NCBI GenBank assembly: GCA_025462785.1
Contig: JAOAPG010000394.1
Span: 1-29,254, forward strand
DNA: 29,254 nt
Source of the DNA: Acidobacteriaceae bacterium
GTDB lineage: Bacteria > Acidobacteriota > Terriglobia > Terriglobales > Acidobacteriaceae
Reading direction: 5' to 3'
Position numbers and translations under genes: made by a program. Positions 14,205-21,777 of this stretch are shown piece by piece. Position 1 is the stretch's first letter. Each line of letters begins with the position of its first letter. The notes below the pieces were generated by a model. It was not told the DNA's origin. It saw nothing but the letters and a program-made list of their open reading frames with translations, and did not search any database.

Positions 14205-15082
14205 TGAAAACACCTTTCGATAACCTCGTTGCAGGTTGGAATGCTGTTGTCACAAATCGCTTTAAGTTTGTGAGTCAAAAGAAAATGATCCGCACCCCGG
14301 GGCGCTCGCCCGGGGCTTGGTTCTTTTTGCGGGCGCACCAAACCACCGGAATGCCCCGCACGCGCCGCAAGCATGACTCCGAGTTCGTACCTTGAGATAG
14401 ATTCGGTTGCTCCCACATGAAAAATGCCGCTAATATTTTCCTTTTCGAGAAGCTCGAGCATGAACCGGCTCAGAGTCGCGGCGTCAATTGGATTTCTGAA
14501 TTCGAAGTCTGGAAGTAAAGTTGGAGTGCCCACGCTCCAGCGTTGCACTAGGTTGTCGAGCATGGCATTGGTCCCGGCTTTTCCAGCAAAGCCGACGACC
14601 AATCCGAATCGTAGAACGATAGCTGAAGGTATCAAAGTTTGAATTGCAGCTTCTGCCCGTGTTTTGGTCTCCCCATAAAAGCTCAGGGGCGTTGGCGGAT
14701 CGTCTTCTGTATACCCATGTTTACGCCCGTCAAACACGGCGGCGGATGACGTGTAGAGAAATCGGGCATGAGTCTGCGCCGCGGCCCTGGCCACATGTTC
14801 CGCGCCGTGCAGATTAACAGCCAAAGCTCGTTCACGATCTTTTTCGCACACGTCAATATCCGACAAGGCGGCTAGTAAGACTGCAATATCCGGCTTCGTT
14901 TGCTCAAATGCCGAGCGAACGCTTTGCCGATCCGTGATGTCGATGGCGATGTGTCCCGGTTCCACTGGCGCAACACGATTACCGCGAATGACCTCATAGG
15001 CTTCCGCCGCGCCCCGCGCGAGGTAAGTTCCCAGGAAACCGCGTGCACCGATAATGAGCATTCGTGGCTTATTAGTTTGCAA
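14201..15082 (-). CDS. RmlD-like NAD(P)-dependent sugar reductase (extended SDR)
   Basis: The protein of about 293 residues has an N-terminal Rossmann motif (MLIIGARGFLGTYLARG), the catalytic YxxxK as YGETK (Tyr136, Lys140), a nearby Ser pair in YTSSAAVFDG, and the RmlD-like features LAALSDIDVCEKDRERALAVN and FRNPIDAATLSRFMLELLEK. RmlD reduces dTDP-4-keto-L-rhamnose; relatives act on other 4-keto sugars. The frame is open up to 15139, but that start lies inside a hairpin loop; I favour TTG at 15082, which has AAAAAGG 5 bases upstream, or ATG at 15061, which starts directly at the Rossmann motif. It is the first of five overlapping genes, and its last codons overlap the DegT start by 4 bases. 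Paired with an aminotransferase it suggests conversion of a keto sugar. Confidence 0.85.
   Translation of the reverse strand: MQTNKPRMLIIGARGFLGTYLARGAAEAYEVIRGNRVAPVEPGHIAIDITDRQSVRSAFEQTKPDIAVLLAALSDIDVCEKDRERALAVNLHGAEHVARAAAQTHARFLYTSSAAVFDGRKHGYTEDDPPTPLSFYGETKTRAEAAIQTLIPSAIVLRFGLVVGFAGKAGTNAMLDNLVQRWSVGTPTLLPDFEFRNPIDAATLSRFMLELLEKENISGIFHVGATESISRYELGVMLAARAGHSGGLVRPQKEPSPGRAPRGADHFLLTHKLKAICDNSIPTCNEVIERCFQ
14295..14315. repeat. Intragenic GC dyad with T-run on plus strand
   Basis: CCCCGGG (14295-14301) and CCCGGGG (14309-14315) can form a 7-bp stem with a 7-base loop inside the rmlD-like gene. The plus strand then reads TTCTTTTT, so it has the shape of an intrinsic terminator for antisense transcription. 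The same arm sequence is used in the hairpin at 15122-15150. Confidence 0.5.
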
Positions 15083-15121
15083 GTACGCCTTTTTACGTCC
15101 CGTTGTTTTGTTGCAGGCATT

Positions 15122-15150
15122 AGACCCCGGGTCGAACACGCCCGGGGTCT
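15122..15150 (-). terminator. Strong hairpin downstream of the TonB receptor gene
   Basis: AGACCCCGGG (15122-15131) and CCCGGGGTCT (15141-15150) form a perfect 10-bp, GC-rich stem with a 9-base loop, 14 bases after the receptor stop (15164). No U-run follows on the minus strand, so it is better seen as a leaky terminator or mRNA-stabilising hairpin separating the receptor from the five-gene operon. The first in-frame codon of the next gene (15139) lies in its loop, which argues against that start. Confidence 0.7.
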
Positions 15151-15163
15151 GTCCACTCTTTTC

Positions 15164-18100
15164 TTAGAAGGAGTACTTCAACGCAAATTGAAGCCTCCGT
15201 GGATCCACCGAAGTCGAAAAGACTTGTCCCTCTGTAGCGCTACCGACAAGAGAATCCGGCGCATTGAAGTCTGGGTGATTGAAGGTATTGAAGAGATCCG
15301 CACGAAACTCGACTTGCTGTCTTTCAGTGATTCGAAAATATTTGGAAATGGAAGAATCTAGCTGGACTTGATCATCGGCGTGTAGTTGGTTTATTCCTGC
15401 GGTTCCATACGTCAACGGCTGGGTATGATCGACGTAGGCAGCAGTGTTGAACCAATGATGAATCGTGGGATTGGAAATCTCCCCATTCCCGACTCGATCG
15501 GCGCGATTAGTCTGTCCGTTGTTCAGAGATTGCGACTGCGAGGTTACATCGAACCGGGTGCCACTGCGAATGTGGACTAATCCGGAATACTGCCACCCAC
15601 CAACAAATGCGTTCACCAATCGGCTGACACTACCCAGCACCGGTTGTCCCCGCCCAACAGGCAACGCGAATATCATTTCTGAGTTGAAGATGTGCGCAAT
15701 ATCCTGCTGAGTCGGTCCGTAATACTGATTAATGTTGCTTAGGTCCAGATTGTTTCCATTCGAAAAGCTTCTCCCATGTGCGTAACTGGCATTAACAAAA
15801 ATGTATTTATTGACGTAGCCAGTAACTCGGGCGGTCACTGCATCGTAATTTGTGCTTGCCTGCGAGAACGAAACTGGAATATCTCCAAGCTGAGGGTATT
15901 GGCCGTATAGGGGGCGGCTAAGGTTGTAATCGACATTTGCTGGCTGAGGCGGAGCTTGGTTGATATTGCGCGAATGGTTATTGTGCAGACCCCGAACGTC
16001 GAGATATCCGATATCCACGATCAATCCTGGGCGAATCTCGCGCTCTAAGTTAAGCGTGGCCTGATCAACACGTTGGTTCTTCCAATTGTAATCAGCGCCG
16101 CGAATCACTGCGTTGGCCGGAAGGATCAGCTTTCCAGAGGAATCGTACTGCGCATTCGCGAGCGGAATGCCATTCGTTGAGAGCTGCAATGACGGCGTGA
16201 GACTGTTGGGAGTCACAAACGCTTCCTTCGCGTAGTTTGGATACGTCAGTCCGAGGACTGTGAGCGGACCGCTCCAATACGCCATCCAGTACGAAATACC
16301 GTAACCGCCACGAAGGCTCGTCTTCCCACGGTCCGGCGACCAGGCAAAGCCGACACGCGGACCCCAGTCATTCTTATCCAAACCCAGGCCGGGGCTGCGA
16401 TTCGAACTACTTGCCACGACGAGCTGATTGGTTCGCGTGTCCCAGTTGGATTCGCGATTAGAGTGCTCAATTGGCCGGCTTACCAGCTCGTAGCGTAATC
16501 CCAGATTCAATGTGAGTGAGGGCGACACCTTGAAGTCGTCTTGCGCATACCAGGCGTTTTGCCAGTAAGTTTGGTAAGGCGCCGGACCAACGAAATGTCC
16601 TCTTGCACTGGAGGTCATGGTTCCCAGCAGGAAACTGGGATACGCGTAAGGATTTACATTCTTGCCATCATAAGAAGTCATCGCAGGATCGAATGTCAAC
16701 GCTCCTCGCGGATTGTCGCCTCCGATCGTGTCCGCTGACGTATCTTCTATGTGGTTGAGGTTGGTTCCGAATTTGATATTGTGATGCCCTTTGATTAAGG
16801 TGAAATTGTCTGTTACCGAGATTGTGTTGCTCACGATGTAACCAACCCAGTCAGGCTGCGAAATCGAGTGAAGGGGCGACAGATTGATTTCCGCCAAACC
16901 GCGTGTTGCCGCTGTTTCGAGATTCCCGTTGGGAATACCAAACAGATTGTTCCAATCCTGTCCCAAGCTCTTATTGCTTGTCTTAACGTTTGTCCGGCTG
17001 TAGCCCAGGCGAAGCTCGTTCATCTTGGTTGCACTCAATGAGAACAGATCAGACAACTGCATATTCTGATTGAGCGTCTTGGAATCCGTGTTCCCGTCCT
17101 GGAAGAATTCATTTATGTTCGTCGAATTATCACTCACTGCATCGAGCATCGAATAGCGATAAAAGATCCGGTCGCGGCTGGTTCTCGCGAAATCCAGACG
17201 ACCGTCTCCTTGGTGTGCAGTCTGCCGATTCCGGCCTAGATAGAGAAGGTTATTGCTGATGCCCGGAAGATTGGGAGTACCAAAAATGTGGGCAGCGTTC
17301 ATCGCCTTAGCCGCCGGATCCCAGACGCTGGGGTCAATAATGTTCCCGGCATAAGGAGTGGCGCTAATTACATTGCCTTGAGAATCAAATTGTCGCGAGT
17401 GAGGATCATACAGCTGGCCATAAGTGTTTCCAGCGCTATCGAGACCAAGAGAAGGGTTGTACAACTCCGAGAAGTCGCCAGCCATCATCTTTGTCGTAGG
17501 CACTGTGGTGATATTGGGAACGTTTTTATGAAAGATGGTGCCTTGATAGTCCCCGAAGAAGAACAGCTTGTCCTTTATGATGTGACCGCCTAGCGCCGCT
17601 CCGAACTGGTTTCTCTGGAATAGTGTTTTCGGTAGCGGTTGGTTGCTGCCCGTGAAGTTATACGCGGCGGCATCAGTCGCTCCGTTTCTCAGATATTCGA
17701 AAATTGCTCCGTGGAGATCGTTTCCTCCTGATTTGGTAACAATGTTTACGACCGCGCTTCCAGAAAAACCAAACTCGGCGTTGTACTTACCGGTGTAGAC
17801 CTGAACCTCCTGAATTCCTTCGATTGGCGGCGTGATCCCGATGTACGCATTTTGGGGCTCGCGGTTATAGATTCCTTCGACGTAAATAGTATTTGCGTTT
17901 GCATCGACACCGCCGATAGAAGCGAGTTGAGGCCTGGTTTGTCCAATGGCTGATCCGTCTTCTGCACCGTTTGAGCCATAATTGCCGCTCCCTACGTCGT
18001 TGTTAGCACCAGGCATTAGATTCATTTGGAAAAGCGGATTGCGGTCGATATTTGGCAGATTGTCGATTTGTTTGTGACTGAAATTTTGCGACAACTCTGA

Positions 18101-18487
18101 CGTGTTCGTCTCAACTTCAATTGAGTTTGACACCACCTCCACAGCTTGCTGGATGCTTCCTAGGCGCAACTGCACGTCAATGCGGGTAATGCCGCCAGCA
18201 TTTACGACGACCTCTGTTTGGACGAGTCTTTGAAAACCTGTCTTCTCAATGGCCACGTGATAGGTACCGGGCAGCAGGAAATTGACCAGGTATTCTCCTG
18301 TTTCGGTACTGGTGCCCGTGGTTACCAGTCCGGTCGCATCGTTCTTAGCGATAATTGATGTCTCGAAGAGGGCCGCCCCGGTTGAGTCAGTCACGTATCC
18401 GGAGATCTTTCCTGTATTGATTTGTGCCGAAACTACCGTACACAACACGGCCTGAAGAACGGTGGCTAAAGCTACTGACTTCCGCAT
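15164..18487 (-). CDS. TonB-dependent outer-membrane receptor with CarboxypepD-like N-terminal domain (Oar type)
   Basis: This 1107-residue protein has a signal peptide (about residues 1-21), an N-terminal carboxypeptidase-regulatory-like beta-sandwich (residues about 25-105: GKISGYVTDSTGAAL, TETGEYLVNFLLPGTYHVAI), a plug domain (about 110-250, with IEGIQEVQVYTGKYNAEFG and SGSAVVNIVTKSGGNDLHGA) and a beta-barrel running to a C-terminal Phe (FALKYSF). This is the Oar-like family, very numerous in Acidobacteriota, that imports sugars or oligomers using TonB energy. The start is supported by AAGGGAG 7 bases upstream of ATG. It begins 50 bases downstream of deoR on the same strand, and is followed by a strong hairpin before the sugar operon, so it likely takes up that operon's substrate. 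The intact length shows no truncation. Confidence 0.92.
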   Translation of the reverse strand: MRKSVALATVLQAVLCTVVSAQINTGKISGYVTDSTGAALFETSIIAKNDATGLVTTGTSTETGEYLVNFLLPGTYHVAIEKTGFQRLVQTEVVVNAGGITRIDVQLRLGSIQQAVEVVSNSIEVETNTSELSQNFSHKQIDNLPNIDRNPLFQMNLMPGANNDVGSGNYGSNGAEDGSAIGQTRPQLASIGGVDANANTIYVEGIYNREPQNAYIGITPPIEGIQEVQVYTGKYNAEFGFSGSAVVNIVTKSGGNDLHGAIFEYLRNGATDAAAYNFTGSNQPLPKTLFQRNQFGAALGGHIIKDKLFFFGDYQGTIFHKNVPNITTVPTTKMMAGDFSELYNPSLGLDSAGNTYGQLYDPHSRQFDSQGNVISATPYAGNIIDPSVWDPAAKAMNAAHIFGTPNLPGISNNLLYLGRNRQTAHQGDGRLDFARTSRDRIFYRYSMLDAVSDNSTNINEFFQDGNTDSKTLNQNMQLSDLFSLSATKMNELRLGYSRTNVKTSNKSLGQDWNNLFGIPNGNLETAATRGLAEINLSPLHSISQPDWVGYIVSNTISVTDNFTLIKGHHNIKFGTNLNHIEDTSADTIGGDNPRGALTFDPAMTSYDGKNVNPYAYPSFLLGTMTSSARGHFVGPAPYQTYWQNAWYAQDDFKVSPSLTLNLGLRYELVSRPIEHSNRESNWDTRTNQLVVASSSNRSPGLGLDKNDWGPRVGFAWSPDRGKTSLRGGYGISYWMAYWSGPLTVLGLTYPNYAKEAFVTPNSLTPSLQLSTNGIPLANAQYDSSGKLILPANAVIRGADYNWKNQRVDQATLNLEREIRPGLIVDIGYLDVRGLHNNHSRNINQAPPQPANVDYNLSRPLYGQYPQLGDIPVSFSQASTNYDAVTARVTGYVNKYIFVNASYAHGRSFSNGNNLDLSNINQYYGPTQQDIAHIFNSEMIFALPVGRGQPVLGSVSRLVNAFVGGWQYSGLVHIRSGTRFDVTSQSQSLNNGQTNRADRVGNGEISNPTIHHWFNTAAYVDHTQPLTYGTAGINQLHADDQVQLDSSISKYFRITERQQVEFRADLFNTFNHPDFNAPDSLVGSATEGQVFSTSVDPRRLQFALKYSF

Positions 18488-18537
18488 GAAAGGGCTCCCT
18501 TGGGATCGGTCTTCAATTCCTCGTCAACTATTTGCTG

Positions 18538-19320
18538 CTATTCCGCCACTAGGACACTCGTCAATTTCCGAAGTTTTATCAAATCAGACGGCTTCACTCC
18601 GTTGTCCGTGATGACAAGATCACAACTTTCCACCGAACAGAGGCGATAGACCGCCTCCTTCCCTACCTTGCTACTGTCCAATACCAGAATTCGCTGTTTT
18701 CCCGCTCGAAGGAACGCACGCGGCATCGCTGAGTCATAATTCATGACCCCCTTATGAAATGAGAGTGCCGCTGCTCCAAAAAAAACTTTGTCGGAGTGAA
18801 TATTCTCCAGGGTATCGATCATGGCGGTTCCACTCAGGTCATGACTCACCCGGCGATAGACTCCGCCCGTTAACTGCACACGCACTCCTTCACTGCCTGC
18901 CAATTCCTCAAGGATCGCTAAAGACCCCGTAATTACCGTCACATCGCGATGCGGAGCCATATAGCGCGCAATGTACTGCGTCGTGGTGCCGGAATCCATG
19001 AGGACGGTTTCGCCCTCTTTGACCAGTTTGGCAGCGGCGCGACCGAGCGCATCTTTTGCTCCGGCCATTTTTCGAGACCGCTCCACAAAGGTCTTTTCCA
19101 TGGACCCGGAAGGCGCGGCCATGGCCCCTCCAGGTGTTCGAATCACTAGGCCAGCATCCACCAGTTTGCGCAGGACGCGGCGGACGGTCATCTCCGAGAC
19201 CGCAAATTGAGCCGTTATCTCTGCAATCGACGCATTTCCTCTCTCCTTTAGCAAAAGGAGGATTTCATTCTGCCTTTCTCGCGAAGCAGAAAGAATCGAT
19301 GAGTTGTTAGAATTCACCAT
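18538..19320 (-). CDS. DeoR-family transcriptional repressor of sugar metabolism
   Basis: The roughly 260-residue protein has a DeoR-type helix-turn-helix (SIAEITAQFAVSEMTVRRVL) close to the N-terminus and a DeoRC sugar-phosphate-sensing domain with GETVLMDSGTTTQYIARYM, VRVQLTGGVYRRVSHDLSG, DKVFFGAAALSFHKGVMN and LVLDSSKVGKEA, all typical. DeoR proteins bind sugar phosphates and usually repress the operon beside them. The start at ATG 19320 is chosen because it begins just before the HTH, although no ribosome site is visible; an upstream GTG at 19347 keeps the frame. It is divergent from the IMPase-like gene and lies 50 bases upstream of the TonB receptor on its own strand, so it probably controls the receptor/operon block and perhaps itself, via the repeat at 19327-19341. 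Confidence 0.9.
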   Translation of the reverse strand: MVNSNNSSILSASRERQNEILLLLKERGNASIAEITAQFAVSEMTVRRVLRKLVDAGLVIRTPGGAMAAPSGSMEKTFVERSRKMAGAKDALGRAAAKLVKEGETVLMDSGTTTQYIARYMAPHRDVTVITGSLAILEELAGSEGVRVQLTGGVYRRVSHDLSGTAMIDTLENIHSDKVFFGAAALSFHKGVMNYDSAMPRAFLRAGKQRILVLDSSKVGKEAVYRLCSVESCDLVITDNGVKPSDLIKLRKLTSVLVAE

Positions 19321-19326
19321 GCAATA

Positions 19327-19341
19327 TGTTAGAAAGTAACA
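19327..19341. promoter_or_regulatory. Candidate operator, TGTTA-N5-TAACA
   Basis: TGTTA (19327-19331) and TAACA (19337-19341) form an inverted repeat with a 5-base spacer directly upstream of the preferred deoR start, in the region shared with the divergent IMPase-like gene. Position and symmetry fit an autoregulatory DeoR operator; the repeat is short and a chance occurrence is possible. Confidence 0.4.
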
Positions 19342-19380
19342 GACCACATATTAAGCAGCGAGTCAAGGAGTTTCGTTAGA

Positions 19381-19407
19381 GGAGCCTAGCAAAATCGTTC
19401 AGGCTCC
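19381..19407. promoter_or_regulatory. Stem-loop in leader of the IMPase-like gene
   Basis: GGAGCCT (19381-19387) and AGGCTCC (19401-19407) form a perfect 7-bp inverted repeat with a 13-base loop, about 44 bases before the ATG at 19451. It could be a second operator or an mRNA hairpin; no U-run follows. Confidence 0.4.
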
Positions 19408-19450
19408 AAAGAAAAATCCGGATCGCTTTGGATGAGAGCTAAGGGGAGCG

Positions 19451-20527
19451 ATGAAACAAAGTGGGCTCGGCAAAGGAAACAGATTAGATTCGGATAGAAA
19501 AGGCATTATTTCGTTACCTAACTCGGAATGGCTGATCGGACAAATTCGTGCGATCCATGCGGAAATCCGTGCCGCGGTAATTGGAGCGTGCGAGGAGTCG
19601 TCTCATGGCGAGCTTTCTCAAGTTGTGGACGACGGTGCCGGAGACACTATTTACGGCGTCGACCGGGTCAGCGAGCAACTACTAGTAGAGTTATTCGAAC
19701 AAAAAATCGCGCATAAGTTTCCACTGGTTCTGATCGCAGAAGGCTTGAGCGGCGGCAAAATTACACTGCCGCCTGGTACCAGCGAAACTGAAGCCGCCCT
19801 GCGGGTAATTGCTGACCCCGTAGATGGAACCCGCTGCCTGATGTATCAGAAGAGAAGTGCATGGATACTTACCGGCGTTGCGCCTAACCATGGGGAGAAC
19901 ACCAATCTTGTCGACATAGATTTGGCAGTGCAAAGCGAGATTCCATTGGTAAAGCAGCATTTATGCGACACGCTGTGGGCGATGCGCGCAAAAGGCGCGC
20001 AAGGCGAACGCTTCAATCGGATTACAGGAGAAAGCCAGTGTCTTGTGGTGAAACCATCCACAGCGGCAGACCTCGCACATGGTTTTTGTTCTATATCACG
20101 CTTTTTCTCGGGAGGAAAAGACGTTTTGGCTGCAATCGATGATGAGATCATCTTCGGCGCTGGAGGTGTGAGTCGGGCAGGTAAGGCCTATGCCTTCGAA
20201 GACCAGTATCTCTCAACCGGTGGGCAGCTCTATGAGCTCATCATGGGACATGATCGATTCATAGCGGACGTTCGTCCCTTACTTCGCACTATTCTCCTAG
20301 AACGAGGACTAGTCTCAGGGCTTTGTTGTCATCCCTATGATGTCTGCACCGAATTGATCGCCCGCGAAGCTGGAGTGCTAATCACAAATGAAGCTGGGAA
20401 CTCATTGAATGCTCCACTGGATCTGGACAGCGAAGTGAGTTGGGCGGGATACGCAAATTCTAAAATTCGCGCAATCCTCGAACCACTGCTGTTCTCGGCG
20501 CTCCGAAGTAGGAGCATGCTGACCTGA
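19451..20527 (+). CDS. Inositol-monophosphatase-family (sugar) phosphatase
   Basis: The 358-residue protein belongs to the lithium-sensitive phosphatase (IMPase/FBPase/CysQ) superfamily: DPVDGTR (122-128) is the Mg-binding core, IAEG (95-98) occupies the place of the first metal-ligand Glu, and PYDVCTELIAREAGV (295-309) corresponds to the WDxAAG..EAG motif, with Tyr in place of Trp and with Cys-Thr in place of AA. It is longer than IMPase (about 260) because of insertions around residues 140-270. It probably dephosphorylates a sugar, sugar-bisphosphate or inositol phosphate in the cytoplasm. The ATG has AAGGGGAG upstream. It is divergent from deoR, and converges on xylA with 42 bases between, so it likely shares regulation with the sugar locus. 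The substrate is not predictable; some superfamily members are not phosphatases. Confidence 0.75.
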   Translation: MKQSGLGKGNRLDSDRKGIISLPNSEWLIGQIRAIHAEIRAAVIGACEESSHGELSQVVDDGAGDTIYGVDRVSEQLLVELFEQKIAHKFPLVLIAEGLSGGKITLPPGTSETEAALRVIADPVDGTRCLMYQKRSAWILTGVAPNHGENTNLVDIDLAVQSEIPLVKQHLCDTLWAMRAKGAQGERFNRITGESQCLVVKPSTAADLAHGFCSISRFFSGGKDVLAAIDDEIIFGAGGVSRAGKAYAFEDQYLSTGGQLYELIMGHDRFIADVRPLLRTILLERGLVSGLCCHPYDVCTELIAREAGVLITNEAGNSLNAPLDLDSEVSWAGYANSKIRAILEPLLFSALRSRSMLT

Positions 20528-20569
20528 GCAATCGCCGAAAGGCATTTCAAGGCAGAAACACCAGTGACC

Positions 20570-21742
20570 TCAGCGAGTTCCCGTGATGAGATCAATCGTT
20601 AACTGGTCCAGACGTTCGTATGGCAAACGCTTTTTCGCCATCGCGTCCTTGTCAAAACAGTGAGCCAACAATGCCGCAGAGCCCTGCTCTGAATAGTGCC
20701 CGACCTCAGGAGTGCCGTTACGGGGCGGCGTGATCTCATTGAGAATGGATTGAATCTCTTTGTCTGCATTCCACTGGCTAGCCTTTTCTTTCAGAATCAA
20801 ATAAGTGCGCATGCACCCACGCGCAAAGTCCTTCACGCCGTCGTAATCCTCCGTACGATAGGCATGCGCATCGAAGTGACGTGGACCGTTATATCCGACA
20901 TCTTCTAAGAACTTGACCAGCCAGAACGTCGATTTCACGTTCGCCGAACCAAAGCGCAAATCCTGGTCGTAACGTCCTGGCATCTGGTCGTTTAGATCGA
21001 TGTGAAAAAGCTTTCCGCACTCCCAGGCCTGGGCCACTCCATGCATGAAGTTCAGTCCTGCCATTTGCTCGTGCGCGACTTCAGGGTTTACACCCACCAT
21101 CTCGGGATGCTCGAGAGTGGGAATAAAACCGAGGTAATGGCCTGTGGTAGCCATATAAATATCTGCCCGAGGCTCGTTGGGTTTGGCCTCCATGGCAAAC
21201 TTGTATCCATACCCACGATCAATACTGTATTCGCAAAGATAATTCACGGCCTCTCTCAAACGTTTGACTGCTTCGTCGGCGCGACGGCATGCATCGGTCT
21301 CAACACCTTCACGTCCGCCCCATAGCACGAAAATCTTCGCGCCGAGCTCTGCTCCGAGATCCATAGCGCGCATAGTTTTCTGCAATGCATAGGCGCGCAC
21401 TTCTGGATCATTCGCCGTAAAAGCCCCATCGCGAAACACTGGATGAAAGAAGAGAGATACTGTCGCCATAGGAACAGTGATTCCATTTGTCTCGCAAGCC
21501 TTCTTAAAGTCGCAGACAATGCGGTCGCGCTCAGCGTAAGTCGCATCGATCGGAACCAGGTCGTTATCGTGCAAGTTCACACCCCATGCTCCTGTTTCCG
21601 CCAGCATGGAAACGATGTCCACGGGAGAAATAGGTGGACGCACGGCATCACCGAACGGATCGCGCCCACGATTCCCCAACGTCCACAGTCCAAAAGAAAA
21701 TTTATGTTCTGGTTTTGGTTGATATTGCCCACTGCTCGTCAT
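20570..21742 (-). CDS. xylA: Xylose isomerase, class I
   Basis: XylA converts D-xylose to D-xylulose. All catalytic and metal ligands are visible: His58 and Asp61 in VNLHDNDLVP, Glu185 and Lys187 in MEAKPNEPR, Glu221 and His224 in GVNPEVAHEQMAG, Asp249 in FHIDLND, Asp259/Asp261 in RYDQDLRFG and Asp291 in RHFDAHA. The 390-residue length and sequence follow the class I (Streptomyces/Actinoplanes-like) form rather than the longer class II enzyme. The start at 21742 is preferred (AAGGGA 7-9 bases upstream); ATG at 21757 and a TTG at 21781 overlapping the xylB stop are alternatives. It is second in the xylBA operon. Whether glucose is also isomerised, as in industrial relatives, cannot be told from sequence. 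Confidence 0.95.
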   Translation of the reverse strand: MTSSGQYQPKPEHKFSFGLWTLGNRGRDPFGDAVRPPISPVDIVSMLAETGAWGVNLHDNDLVPIDATYAERDRIVCDFKKACETNGITVPMATVSLFFHPVFRDGAFTANDPEVRAYALQKTMRAMDLGAELGAKIFVLWGGREGVETDACRRADEAVKRLREAVNYLCEYSIDRGYGYKFAMEAKPNEPRADIYMATTGHYLGFIPTLEHPEMVGVNPEVAHEQMAGLNFMHGVAQAWECGKLFHIDLNDQMPGRYDQDLRFGSANVKSTFWLVKFLEDVGYNGPRHFDAHAYRTEDYDGVKDFARGCMRTYLILKEKASQWNADKEIQSILNEITPPRNGTPEVGHYSEQGSAALLAHCFDKDAMAKKRLPYERLDQLTIDLITGTR

Positions 21743-21777
21743 AGAGCTTCCCTTCATCTTCGCTAATCTGGAAACAA

